A stretch of 64,000 nucleotides of DNA, taken from the NCBI GenBank assembly GCA_030432695.1, contig JAUILN010000001.1, positions 682,001-746,000 of the forward strand, given 5' to 3'. The notes beneath the pieces are model-generated. The model was given only the letters and a program-made list of their open reading frames with translations. It had not been told where the DNA came from and searched no databases. Below are positions 9,283 to 19,087 of this stretch, in pieces. The DNA is from a bacterium. GTDB taxonomy: Bacteria; Planctomycetota; UBA1135; UBA2386. Position 1 is the stretch's first letter. The number at the start of each line of letters is the position of its first letter. A program made the position numbers and the translations under genes.

Positions 9283-9288
9283 TAGACT
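9283..9288 (+). promoter_or_regulatory. Putative -10 element (TAGACT)
   Basis: TAGACT lies 11 bp before the ATG at 9300. It suggests that the DUF4863 gene has its own promoter inside the short gap after xylA. Confidence 0.3.
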
Positions 9289-9299
9289 CTGCGTCCATC

Positions 9300-9752
9300 A
9301 TGGATGCAGAGTTCGTGGCTCAGGTCGGCGCTTTCGCCGAGAGACTGCAGGGCTGTCCGGTCGACGATCCGGCGGCCGCGAAGGCGTGGCTGGAGGAGCA
9401 CGTGCCGTTCGACGGCGCGGAGGTCGCGGCACTCGGTGCTGCGGCCCGTGCCGGCGCCGAGGCCGGTTGGCTCCTACCCAAGGAAGCCGGCGGGATCCGC
9501 TTCGGGCGGGTGGCCAAGGACGTGCACGGCTTCTCGGTCGATGCCGTCTGGATGGACCGGCCCGGACCGAAGCACCGCCACCCCGGTGGCGAGATCGACC
9601 TGTGCTTCGCGATCGACGGGGAGCCGACATTCGATGGCAACCCCGAGGGTTGGACGGTCTACCGCCCCGACTCGGTGCACGTGCCGACCGTCGCTGGCGG
9701 CACGATGCTGATCCTCTACTTCCTGCCCGGCGCGCAGATCGAGTTCCTGTGA
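9300..9752 (+). CDS. DUF4863 family protein (4-hydroxylaminobenzoate lyase-like)
   Basis: A 150-residue cytoplasmic protein. The C-terminal part has a small cupin-like pattern: GPKHRHPGGEIDLCFAIDG with closely spaced His, then DSVHVPTVAGGTMLILYFLP. This resembles the DUF4863 family, which includes the 4-hydroxylaminobenzoate lyase PnbB. I recognise the family from these motifs, but the actual substrate here is unknown. Start choice: the frame opens at a GTG (9270) overlapping the xylA stop, but the ATG at 9300 is preceded by a -10-like hexamer and gives the expected length. Its stop overlaps the next gene's ATG by one base (TGATG). Confidence 0.7.
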   Translation: MDAEFVAQVGAFAERLQGCPVDDPAAAKAWLEEHVPFDGAEVAALGAAARAGAEAGWLLPKEAGGIRFGRVAKDVHGFSVDAVWMDRPGPKHRHPGGEIDLCFAIDGEPTFDGNPEGWTVYRPDSVHVPTVAGGTMLILYFLPGAQIEFL

Positions 9753-10846
9753 TGGCGTTTCCCTCGCTTCGTGGGCCCGCGTGCCTCGGTGCCGTGCTGG
9801 TCTTCGCATCCCTCGCCGGGACCGTCGCGGCGCAGACGGTGCGGCCGCTGGCGGTCGACGCCGCCGCCGCGGTCGCCGCGCTGCGCGCCGAGCATCGCAT
9901 CCCCGGGATCTCGGTGGCGGTCCTGCATCCCGACGGTGCGGTGACGGCCGAGGGCTTCGGGCTCGCCGATGTCGAGAACGACGTGCCGGTGACGCCTGCG
10001 ACGGTGTTCCGTCTCGCCTCGATCAGCAAGCCGGTGACCGCGGTGATCGCGATGCGGCTCGCGGCGCGCGGTGAGCTCGACCTCGACCGGCCGGTGCACG
10101 AGTTCGTCCCCGAGTTCCCCGAGAAGCGTTGGCCGGTGACCACGCGGCAGTTGCTGGCCCATCTCGGCGGCGTGCGGCACTACGCCGGTCCGCTGGAGAT
10201 GCGCTCGAACCTGCCGTACCGCTCGGTGGTCTCGGCGTTGGAGATCTTCGCCGACGATCCGTTGCTCCACGAGCCGGGCACCGCCTACCGCTACACGACC
10301 TTCGGCTACAACCTGGTCGGCGGGGCATGCGCGCGGGCCGGCGGCCGGCGGTTCCGCGAGCTGTTCGAGACCGAGATCGTCGGCCTCGTCGGCTGCGTCG
10401 GTCTGCAGTTCGACGACCAGCAGCGGATCATCCGGCACCGTGCCCAGGGCTACCGGCTGGACGGCGACGAGCTGGTGAACAGCGCGCCGGTCGACACCAG
10501 CAACAAGGTGCCCGGTGGTGGCCTCTGCGCCGACGCCACCTCGCTGGTGCGCTTCGCCGGAGCGGTCTGCGACGGCACGCTGCTCGACGCGGCGTCGCGC
10601 GACGCGATGTGGACCGAGCAGCGCACCACGGACGGCAAGGGCGTCGGATACGGCCTCGGCTGGTCGATCCTGAAGGGCGACGTGCCGCGGCGGGTGGCGC
10701 ACGGCGGCGCCCAGCCGCGGGTCAGCACCTTCCTGTGGCTCGCGCCCGACGAGGGCGTGGCGGTCGCGGTGCTCTGCAACCTCGAAGGGCAGGGTGGGCC
10801 GATCCGCGCGCTGGCCGAGCAGCTCGGCAGCGCGGCGCTGCGCTGA
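9752..10846 (+). CDS. Secreted serine hydrolase, beta-lactamase class C-like (S12 family)
   Basis: A 364-residue protein with a signal peptide (residues 1 to about 27, ending near VAAQ). SxxK is present as SISK in RLASISKPVTAVIA, the tyrosine motif as YTTFGYNLVG, and HGG in place of KTG (VAHGGAQPRV). This set is typical of S12 esterases and peptidases rather than resistance beta-lactamases, so the substrate is open. It starts at the overlapping TGATG after the DUF4863 gene, suggesting translational coupling, and ends before a perfect hairpin terminator shared with the convergent pseudouridine synthase gene. Confidence 0.85.
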   Translation: MAFPSLRGPACLGAVLVFASLAGTVAAQTVRPLAVDAAAAVAALRAEHRIPGISVAVLHPDGAVTAEGFGLADVENDVPVTPATVFRLASISKPVTAVIAMRLAARGELDLDRPVHEFVPEFPEKRWPVTTRQLLAHLGGVRHYAGPLEMRSNLPYRSVVSALEIFADDPLLHEPGTAYRYTTFGYNLVGGACARAGGRRFRELFETEIVGLVGCVGLQFDDQQRIIRHRAQGYRLDGDELVNSAPVDTSNKVPGGGLCADATSLVRFAGAVCDGTLLDAASRDAMWTEQRTTDGKGVGYGLGWSILKGDVPRRVAHGGAQPRVSTFLWLAPDEGVAVAVLCNLEGQGGPIRALAEQLGSAALR

Positions 10847-10856
10847 CCCGGGAAGC

Positions 10857-10897
10857 GATCCCCTGACGATTCGACCCGGACGAATCGTCAGGGGATC
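10857..10897. terminator. Bidirectional hairpin terminator
   Basis: A perfect 17-bp inverted repeat, GATCCCCTGACGATTCG at 10857-10873, and its complement at 10881-10897, with a 7-nt loop. It lies between two convergent genes. It lacks a T-tract, as is common in very high-GC genomes. Confidence 0.8.
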
Positions 10898-10901
10898 GGC
10901 A

Positions 10902-11846
10902 TCAGCATGCAGACCAGGAATAGGCGCTTCGGAGGTCGTCAGGCCACGGTGCGCGGCAGCGCAGGGGGGGGCGGTCGGGCCACGCGCGGAGCTCCAGCTC
11001 GTAGGCGTGCAGCGCCACACGGCCGCGCGCGAGGCTGCGCTCGGCGGGGGCGCCATAGCGCTCGTCGCCGCACAGCGGGTGGCCGAGGGCCGCGAAGTGG
11101 GCGCGGATCTGATGGGTGCGGCCGGTCTCGAGGTCGATCTCCAGCAGGGTCCGGTGGCCGTCGCTGGCAAGGCTCCGGTAGTGGGTGACCGCGCGCTGGC
11201 CGGACTCCTCGATCCGGGCGCGGGGCGCCGCACGGCCGCGGTCGGCGGTGTCGAGCGGCAGGTCGATCGTGCCGTGGTCGGGAGACGGCACGCCGTGGAC
11301 CACCGCGCGGTAGGTCTTGGTCGCGAGGCCGTCGCGGAACGCCTCGGTCGCGGCACGCAGGCCGCGCGCCGAGCAGCCGAACACCACGAGGCCCGAGGTG
11401 CTGCGGTCGAGGCGGTGCGCCGCCGAAGGCCGGAAGGTGTGGCTCACCGGGCCGCCCTGGAGCAACGCGCGGACCCGGCGGGTCAGGTCGTCGTGCTGGC
11501 CGGAGCCGCCGTGCACCGCGAGGCCGGCCGGCTTGTCGACCACGAGGAGGTCCGGGTCGCGATGGAGCACGTCGAGTGCCGGGGCCCGCTCGCTGCGCGG
11601 GGCAGTCCGCGGTGCCGCGCGACGGCTTCCGCACAGCGCCGCGAACCGCTCGCGGTCGAACGGCAGCTCGACGACCTGCCCGGGGACGAGCCGCTGGTTG
11701 GCCTGCCCCACCGCCCCGTCGACTCGGACCTGCTTCTTGCGCAGGAGGCTGTGGATCAGCGACAGCGGGGCCTCGGCCATCAGCTTGCGCAGGAAGCGGT
11801 CGAGCCGCTGCTCGGCGTCGTCGGGCGAGATCGTCAGTTCGACCAC
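10902..11846 (-). CDS. RluA-family rRNA pseudouridine synthase
   Basis: Isomerises specific uridines in RNA, most likely 23S rRNA, to pseudouridine. The 314-residue protein has an N-terminal S4 RNA-binding domain (about 1-70; LIHSLLRKKQVRVDGAV) and a catalytic domain with the signature HRLDRSTSGLVVF carrying the catalytic Asp, plus the GRTHQIRAHFAALGHPL motif. This is the RluC/RluD type; the exact target site cannot be decided. GTG at 11846 is used as start because no in-frame ATG lies close by. The gene is divergent from thpR, with 55 bp between. Confidence 0.92.
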   Translation of the reverse strand: MVELTISPDDAEQRLDRFLRKLMAEAPLSLIHSLLRKKQVRVDGAVGQANQRLVPGQVVELPFDRERFAALCGSRRAAPRTAPRSERAPALDVLHRDPDLLVVDKPAGLAVHGGSGQHDDLTRRVRALLQGGPVSHTFRPSAAHRLDRSTSGLVVFGCSARGLRAATEAFRDGLATKTYRAVVHGVPSPDHGTIDLPLDTADRGRAAPRARIEESGQRAVTHYRSLASDGHRTLLEIDLETGRTHQIRAHFAALGHPLCGDERYGAPAERSLARGRVALHAYELELRAWPDRPPLRCRAPWPDDLRSAYSWSAC

Positions 11847-11901
11847 GCGGTCATCGTGGCCGACGGCCGCGGTGCTGCAACGACCGGGGTATGAAGAGCG
11901 G

Positions 11902-12483
11902 GTGGAACCACGCGGTGGCAGACAGTTCCTGGCGGTGGCCGTGCCGGCGAGCGACGACCTCGAGCGGCGGCTCGCGCAGTGCCGCGCGGCCTGGACCGGC
12001 CCCGGCACCGCGCCGCGCTTCGTCAGCCCTTCGCAGCTCCACCTGACGCTGCGCTTCCTGGGCGACGTCGACCCGGAGCAGGAGGCGACCTTGCACCATT
12101 CGCTCACCGCGCTCGACGTGCCGACGATGGAGTTGGCGGTCGACGGCTCGCTCGGCGTGTTCTCCGGCGTCTCCCGGGCGCGGGTGCTCTGGGCTCGCGT
12201 GGGCGGGAACGGCGTCCGGGCGCTCCACGAACTGGCCCGCGCGTTGGAGACCCTCGTCCGCACCGCCGGCTTTGCGCCCGAGCCCAAGCCGTTCCGACCG
12301 CACGTGACCCTGGCGCGCTGGCGCGGCCGGCCTGCCTCGGCCGAGGTGGTGCGCGACTACCTGCAGCGCGCCCGCTTCGGCAGCGAGCCGCTGCAATGGA
12401 CCGCCCGCGAGCTGCTGCGCTACCGCAGCGAGCTGCAGCCGGACGGCGCGCGCTACCAGGTGCTCGCCCGCTACGGCAGTTGA
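11902..12483 (+). CDS. thpR: RNA 2',3'-cyclic phosphodiesterase (2'-5' RNA ligase-like)
   Basis: A 193-residue member of the 2H phosphoesterase superfamily, which hydrolyses 2',3'-cyclic phosphate ends of RNA. Both catalytic HxTx motifs are present: HLTLRFLGD in the first half and HVTLARW in the second. Length is normal for the family. Start is a GTG at 11902; a nearby ATG at 11891 is in another frame. Its last 13 bp overlap the end of the convergent decarboxylase gene. Confidence 0.9.
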   Translation: MEPRGGRQFLAVAVPASDDLERRLAQCRAAWTGPGTAPRFVSPSQLHLTLRFLGDVDPEQEATLHHSLTALDVPTMELAVDGSLGVFSGVSRARVLWARVGGNGVRALHELARALETLVRTAGFAPEPKPFRPHVTLARWRGRPASAEVVRDYLQRARFGSEPLQWTARELLRYRSELQPDGARYQVLARYGS

Positions 12484-13847
12484 TCGGCCAGCACGTCGGC
12501 CGGCTCGCCGCGCCGTCGCACCAGCCGCGCGCCGTCCGCGTCGACCAGCACCTCCGCAGGGCTCGGATGACCGAGGAACCGCGCCGGGCTGAACGTCAAT
12601 CCATAGGCGCCGGCGTTGAGCACCGCGACCAGATCGCCGACCTGGAGGTCCGGCATCGGCACCTCGGTGGCGAAACGGTCGGCGGGGGTGCACAGCGGAC
12701 CACCGAGCGAGAGCTTCGCAGCGCCCTCGTCGAGCGGGTCGGCGGCGGCCACGATCGCGAAGCTGCGCCGCATCACCGCACCGAGCCCCGCCGCCGCGCC
12801 GAACTGGTGCATGCCGCCGTCGAGGACCGCGTGGCGCCGGCCGCCGGAGTCCTTGAGGTCGACGACGCGGCTCAGGAACACCCCGCCGCCGGCCAGCAGG
12901 TAGCGGCCGAGTTCGACGTAGCAGGTGCGGTCGGGAGCCCCGGCGCGGCGCGCGCGGTCGAGGACCTCGAGCAGCCCGGTCCCCGCGGACTCCAGATCGA
13001 ACGACGGATCGCGGCCGTAGACCGGCCAGCCGAAGCCGCCGCCGAAGTTGAGCGAGCGCAGCGGCGTCGCGCGGGCGGCGTCGAGCTCCGCGGCGAGGTC
13101 GCAGAGGTCGCGCGCGGTCGCGACCCAGGCCGCGGCCTCGAACGACTGCGAACCGCCGTAGACGTGCAGGCCGACCAGCTCGCAGACCCCGTCGGCGTCG
13201 ATGCGCCGGGCCAGCGCGGCCACCCGCTCGCGGTCGATCCCGAAGCGGCTCGAGGCGTCGGCCATGCGCAGGCGCGAGCCGTCCTGGGCGACGCCGGGAT
13301 TGACGCGGATCGCGACCTCGACGCGGCGCTCGCTGCCGACCCCTCCGGTGCGGAGCAGCGCGACCAGCCGCTCGTACTCGCCCTCCGACTCCAGGTGCAG
13401 GCGGGCGCCGTGGCGCAGCGCGGTCTCGAGGTCGAGCGTCGACTTGCCGGGGCCCGCGAACTGGATCATCGGGCCATCGTTCGCGGCCGTCGCGGCCACC
13501 AGGACCTCGCCCGCGGAGGCGACCTCGGCGCCGGCCGCGCCCGCAGACAGCGCCACCTCGAGCAGCGCCCGCAGCGGATTGGCCTTCAGCGCCAGCAGCA
13601 CGCCGACGCGGTCGCCGAACGCCTTGCGGACCGCCTGGACCCGGTCCCGGAGGGCGCCGGCATCGTGCGCGTAGAGCGGCGTGCCGAAGCGCGCGGCGAG
13701 GTCGGCGGCCGAGACCCCGCCGATCCGCAGCGGTCCCGTACCCGCGTGGCCCAGCGCGGCGAGCGCCGCGTCGCGGGCCGAGGTCACGGCCGGTGGCTCG
13801 GGTGGCTCGACGGCGGAGGTTGGTGGGGCGGACGGATCGGCCGGCAT
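12471..13847 (-). CDS. Fold-type III PLP-dependent decarboxylase (LysA/ornithine decarboxylase-like)
   Basis: A 458-residue cytoplasmic enzyme with an alanine racemase-like N-terminal barrel and a C-terminal beta domain. Visible are the PLP-binding Lys in LLALKANPLRALLE, the glycine-rich LNFGGGFGWP, ELGRYLLAG (equivalent of EPGR) and the C-terminal GGPLCTPADRF and NAGAYGLTFS. Diaminopimelate decarboxylases usually carry a CESGD motif where this protein has CTPAD. The substrate may therefore be another amino acid; related enzymes work in polyamine, siderophore or polysaccharide-linked pathways. The N-terminal 40 residues are Pro/Ala-rich and poorly conserved-looking, so the start is uncertain. 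It is divergent from cdd. Confidence 0.8.
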   Translation of the reverse strand: MPADPSAPPTSAVEPPEPPAVTSARDAALAALGHAGTGPLRIGGVSAADLAARFGTPLYAHDAGALRDRVQAVRKAFGDRVGVLLALKANPLRALLEVALSAGAAGAEVASAGEVLVAATAANDGPMIQFAGPGKSTLDLETALRHGARLHLESEGEYERLVALLRTGGVGSERRVEVAIRVNPGVAQDGSRLRMADASSRFGIDRERVAALARRIDADGVCELVGLHVYGGSQSFEAAAWVATARDLCDLAAELDAARATPLRSLNFGGGFGWPVYGRDPSFDLESAGTGLLEVLDRARRAGAPDRTCYVELGRYLLAGGGVFLSRVVDLKDSGGRRHAVLDGGMHQFGAAAGLGAVMRRSFAIVAAADPLDEGAAKLSLGGPLCTPADRFATEVPMPDLQVGDLVAVLNAGAYGLTFSPARFLGHPSPAEVLVDADGARLVRRRGEPADVLADQLP

Positions 13848-13975
13848 CGCCGCAGGATGGCCGGGCGCGGGTGCGACGCGCAAGGCCGTGTCCACCGGAG
13901 TCGCGGGCTGCGGGCGACTCGGGCTTCCGCGCGGGCCGCCGATCCGCGAACATGCGCGGCCCGCCGCCGCGACCG

Positions 13976-14437
13976 ATGACCACCGACCCGAGCTCCCCGA
14001 CTGCGCTGGACCCCGCGCGACGCGCCGAGCTGGTCGCTCGCGCCCGCGAGGTCGCCCAGCGCGCCTACGCCCCGGCATCCGGGTTCGCGGTCGGGGCGGC
14101 GCTGCTCGGCGACGACGGCCGGATCCACGTCGGCTGCAACGTCGAGAACGTCAGCTACGGCCTGACGATCTGCGCCGAGCGCGGCGCGGTGTGCAGCGCG
14201 GTCGCCGCCGGCACCACCCGCTTCGTCGCGGTCGCGGTGTGGACCCGCAACGTGCCGCCGAGTTCGCCCTGCGGCGCCTGCCGCCAGGTGCTCGCGGAGT
14301 TCACCACGCCGGACTGTCCGGTGCTGCTCGCCGGCGGAGCGGACGCGATCGAGGTGGAGGAGACCGACATGGCTGCGCTGTTGCCGCGGCCGTTCACGCC
14401 GCGCGAGCTGGACGCACGCCGAGGAGACCGAACGTGA
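13976..14437 (+). CDS. cdd: Cytidine deaminase
   Basis: Deaminates cytidine and deoxycytidine to uridine and deoxyuridine, the entry step of the nucleoside operon that follows. 153 residues. The zinc site is complete: CAERGAV (Cys and catalytic Glu) and PCGACRQVLAEF (two Cys). The N-terminal substrate motif VGAALLGDDGRIHVGCNVENVSYG is also intact. The stop overlaps the start of deoC (GTGA), indicating translational coupling. Confidence 0.95.
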   Translation: MTTDPSSPTALDPARRAELVARAREVAQRAYAPASGFAVGAALLGDDGRIHVGCNVENVSYGLTICAERGAVCSAVAAGTTRFVAVAVWTRNVPPSSPCGACRQVLAEFTTPDCPVLLAGGADAIEVEETDMAALLPRPFTPRELDARRGDRT

Positions 14438-15330
14438 CGATGAGGACGCTGGACGTGCCGCCGGTCGATGCGGTGGCGCTGGAGACCCGTGCGGCGGAGC
14501 TGGCGACGCGGTCGATCAAGAAGGACGCCAAGCGCGCCGGCCTGCGGATGGTCGTGGAGATGATCGACCTGACCACGCTGGAAGGGCAGGACACGCCGGG
14601 GAAGGTTCGGGCCCTGTGCCGCAAGGCGCGCGCGCCGTTGGCCGGGGATCCGGAGGTTCCGCCCGTCGCCGCCGTCTGTGTCTACCCGGATCTGGTGCCC
14701 GTCGCGGTCGAGGCGCTGGTCGGTTCGACGGTGCAGGTCGCCTCGGTCGCCACCCACTTTCCCGCCGGGCGGGCGCCGCTGCAGCAGAAGCTCGACGACG
14801 TCCGGTACGCCGTCGCCGCCGGTGCGACCGAGATCGACATGGTCATCGATCGGGGCGAGTTCCTGCGGGGCGGCGAAGCGCTGGTGCTGGGCGAGATCGC
14901 GGCGGTGAAGGAGGCCTGCGGCGAGGCGCACCTCAAGGTCATCCTCGAGACCGGCGAGCTCGGCACCTACGACCGGATCCGGCGGGCCTGCCGGGTGGCG
15001 CTGGAGGCCGGCGCGGACTTCCTGAAGACCAGCACTGGCAAGGTCTCGCCGGCGTCGACCCGCCCGGTCGTGCTGCTGATGCTGGAGGAGGTTCGCGACC
15101 ACTACCTCGCGACCGGTCGCATCGTCGGCGTGAAGGCCGCGGGCGGCATCCGCACCGCCAAGGACGCGCTCCGCTACCTGGTGATGGTCAACGAGACCTG
15201 CGGCGACCTGTGGCTGCGGCCCGACCGCTTCCGCTTCGGCGCGAGCTCGCTGCTCAACGACGTGCTGATGCAGTGGGTGCGGCTCGGCGATGGGCGCTAC
15301 CAGCGGCCCGAGGACTTCAGTCAGGACTGA
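14434..15330 (+). CDS. deoC: Deoxyribose-phosphate aldolase
   Basis: Cleaves 2-deoxyribose-5-phosphate to glyceraldehyde-3-phosphate and acetaldehyde. 298 residues from the GTG overlapping cdd (an ATG at 14440 is possible). The Schiff-base lysine lies in ADFLKTSTGKVS, and the second active-site Lys in GVKAAGGIRTAKDA. At about 300 residues it resembles the longer deoC class that usually travels with aldehyde dehydrogenases, as here: an aldehyde dehydrogenase gene follows after 8 bp and would consume the toxic acetaldehyde. Confidence 0.96.
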   Translation: MTMRTLDVPPVDAVALETRAAELATRSIKKDAKRAGLRMVVEMIDLTTLEGQDTPGKVRALCRKARAPLAGDPEVPPVAAVCVYPDLVPVAVEALVGSTVQVASVATHFPAGRAPLQQKLDDVRYAVAAGATEIDMVIDRGEFLRGGEALVLGEIAAVKEACGEAHLKVILETGELGTYDRIRRACRVALEAGADFLKTSTGKVSPASTRPVVLLMLEEVRDHYLATGRIVGVKAAGGIRTAKDALRYLVMVNETCGDLWLRPDRFRFGASSLLNDVLMQWVRLGDGRYQRPEDFSQD

Positions 15331-15338
15331 GGAAAGCC

Positions 15339-16856
15339 ATGCAGAATGACGGCAGGTCCAACGCGGAGTCCGCAGGCTCCGAACGCCCGACCCTCTCGTT
15401 CGGGGCGGCCTGGCAGTACGCGCCGGCCCCCGAGGCCAGCGACTGGGTCGAGATCCCCGACCGCCGGGGACTGTTCCTCGACGGTGCGTTCGTCGCGCCG
15501 GCGAGCGACCAGTGGTTCGAGTCGATCAATCCCGCCACCGAGGCGGTGCTCGGTCACGTCGCGCGGGCCGATGCGAGCGACGTCGACCGGGCGGTGCAGG
15601 CCGCGCGGCGCGCGCAGCCGGCCTGGGCCGCGCTGCCGGCCGAACACCGCGCGCGCTACCTGTTCCGCATCGCGCGGCTGCTGCAGGAGCGGGCCCGCGA
15701 GCTGGCGATCCTCGAGTCGCTGGACGGCGGCAAGCCGATCCGCGAGTCGCGCGACGTCGACCTGCCGCTGTGCGCGGCGCACTTCTTCCACCACGCCGGC
15801 TGGGCCGACAAGCTCGAGCTGGCCTTCCCGGGCGCGTGTCCCGAGCCGGTGGGCGTGGTCGGTCAGGTCATCCCCTGGAACTTCCCGCTGCTGATGCTGG
15901 CGTGGAAGCTCGCGCCGGCGCTGGCCTGCGGCAACACCGTGGTGCTGAAGCCGGCCGAGACGACTTCGCTGACCGCGCTGCGGTTCGCCGAGCTGCTGCA
16001 GCAGGCCGAGCTGCCGCCGGGCGTGGTGAACTTCGTGACCGGCGAGGGCCCGACCGGCGAGGCGCTGGTCACGCACCCGGGCATCGACAAGGTCGCGTTC
16101 ACCGGCAGCACCGCGGTCGGCAAGGCGATCCAGGCCCGGCTCGCCGGCAGCGGCAAGGACCTGACGCTCGAGCTCGGCGGCAAGGCGGCGCACATCGTCT
16201 TCGAGGACGCCGCGATCGACTCGGCGGTCGAAGGCGTGGTCCGCGGCATCTTCTTCAACCAGGGCCACGTCTGCTGCGCGGGCTCGCGGCTGTTGGTGCA
16301 GGAGTCGATCCACGACGCCTTCCTGCAGAAGCTGGTGCGGCGGATGGAGCGGATCCGCGTCGGCGACCCGCTCGACAAGAACACCGACATGGGCGCGATC
16401 AACAGCCGGGCGCAGCTGCAGCGCATCGAGGCGTTGGTCGCGGCCGGCACCTCGGACGGCGCGCGGGTCCACCAGAGCGGCTGCGAGCTGCCGGGCAAGG
16501 GCTTCTGGTTCCGACCGACCCTGGTCAGTGGCGTCTCGCAGGCCGACCGCATCGTCCGCGAGGAGGTGTTCGGCCCGGTGCTCGCGGTCACCACCTTCCG
16601 CACGCCCGACGAGGCGGTGCAGAAGGCCAACGACACGCCCTACGGCCTGTCGGCGGGGATCTGGACCGACAAAGGCAGCCGGATCCTGTGGATGGCCAGC
16701 CGGATGCGCGCCGGCGTGGTGTGGAACAACACCTTCAACCGCTTCGATCCCGGAGCGCCGTTCGGCGGCTTCAAGGAGAGCGGCTTCGGGCGCGAGGGTG
16801 GTCGGCAGGGGCTCGCGGCCTACGTGCGGCGGCCCGGAGGGTTGGTGCAGGGATGA
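15339..16856 (+). CDS. NAD(P)-dependent aldehyde dehydrogenase
   Basis: A full-length 505-residue aldehyde dehydrogenase. It has the cofactor Lys in TVVLKPAETT, the GSTAVGK loop, catalytic Glu in LELGGKAAHIVF and catalytic Cys in FFNQGHVCCAGSR. Placed directly after deoC, it most likely oxidises the acetaldehyde released by that enzyme to acetate (inference from context). Eight bp separate it from deoC, and its stop overlaps the start of a truncated homologue (ATGA), so both ALDH-type proteins should be made together. Confidence 0.93.
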   Translation: MQNDGRSNAESAGSERPTLSFGAAWQYAPAPEASDWVEIPDRRGLFLDGAFVAPASDQWFESINPATEAVLGHVARADASDVDRAVQAARRAQPAWAALPAEHRARYLFRIARLLQERARELAILESLDGGKPIRESRDVDLPLCAAHFFHHAGWADKLELAFPGACPEPVGVVGQVIPWNFPLLMLAWKLAPALACGNTVVLKPAETTSLTALRFAELLQQAELPPGVVNFVTGEGPTGEALVTHPGIDKVAFTGSTAVGKAIQARLAGSGKDLTLELGGKAAHIVFEDAAIDSAVEGVVRGIFFNQGHVCCAGSRLLVQESIHDAFLQKLVRRMERIRVGDPLDKNTDMGAINSRAQLQRIEALVAAGTSDGARVHQSGCELPGKGFWFRPTLVSGVSQADRIVREEVFGPVLAVTTFRTPDEAVQKANDTPYGLSAGIWTDKGSRILWMASRMRAGVVWNNTFNRFDPGAPFGGFKESGFGREGGRQGLAAYVRRPGGLVQG

Positions 16857-17727
16857 GCGACGCACACGAGGGGACGGGCGCGCGCCCGGCGGTCCTGAAG
16901 ACCTGGAAGCTGTTCGTCGGCGGCGCCTTGCCGCGCTCCGAGTCGGGTCGCACCTACCAGCCAGCTGCGGCACGGCACTGCAACGTGGCGCGCGCCAGTC
17001 GCAAGGACCTGCGCGACGCGGTGGAGGCGGCGCGCAAGGGCCAGGGTTCGTGGTGGAACCGCGACGCCTACAACCGCGGCCAGATCGTCTACCGCATCGC
17101 CGAGATGCTCGAGACGCGCGCCACCGCGATCGTCGACGAGCTGGTGGCGTGCGGAGTCGAGCAGGAGGTGGCGCGCCGCGAGGTCGAGGCGTCGGTCGAT
17201 CTCTGCGCCTGGCACGCGGGTCTCTGCGACAAGGTCGGTGTGCTGCTCGGCTCGCAGAACCAGGTCAGCGGGCCGTTCTTCAACTTCTCGACGATCGAGC
17301 CGACCGGAGTGGTGTTCGTCGCCGCACCCGAGCAGCCGTCGTTGCTCGGGTTGCTGGCGCTGCTGCTGCCGCCGCTGGTGGGCGGCAACGCGGTCATCGC
17401 GCTGTGCTCGGAGTCTGCGCCGCTGGCCGGCCTCGCGTTCGGCGAGGTCTGCGCGAGTTCCGACGTGCCGGCCGGGGCGATCAACCTGTTGGCCGGTCCG
17501 CGCGCCGAACTGGTCGGCCACGCGGCGGCGCACCGGGCGATCGACGGCCTGCTGCTGGCCGGGCGGCCGGAGCCGTCGGTCGGCGCCGAGGCCGCGGACT
17601 CGGTGAAGCGGGTCCGCTGGTGCGATGCCGAGTGGGACGCGCCGGGGCTCGCGGAGCGGGTGCGGCGTCTCGACTGGGTGGAGCCCTTCGTCGAGGTGAA
17701 GACCCTCTGGCACCCGGTCTCCGGGTG

Positions 17728-17731
<4 letters not shown>
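16853..17731 (+). CDS. Truncated aldehyde dehydrogenase homologue without catalytic residues
   Basis: A 292-residue protein that matches the N-terminal cofactor-binding part of the ALDH fold (LKTWKLFVGGALPRSESGRTY at the start) but ends before the catalytic segment. The cofactor Lys position reads ALCSESAPL, and neither the catalytic Glu nor Cys region is present. The gene has clean ATGA and GTGA junctions on both sides, so it looks maintained rather than decayed. It may be a structural or regulatory partner of the full ALDH encoded just upstream, which is inference. Paired long and short ALDH genes next to deoC occur in other bacteria, as far as I recall. Confidence 0.8.
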
Positions 17732-19065
<1,334 letters not shown>

Positions 19066-19083
19066 CGCGCCGGAACCGGCGTG
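19066..19083. terminator. Short GC palindrome between convergent genes
   Basis: CGCCGG at 19068-19073 and CCGGCG at 19076-19081 form a compact palindrome, extended by a G-T and a C-G pair. It lies directly after the deoA stop and before the convergent regulator stop. The two-base centre forces a loop of at least four bases, so the stem would be short. Confidence 0.4.
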
Positions 19084-19087
19084 CGGT

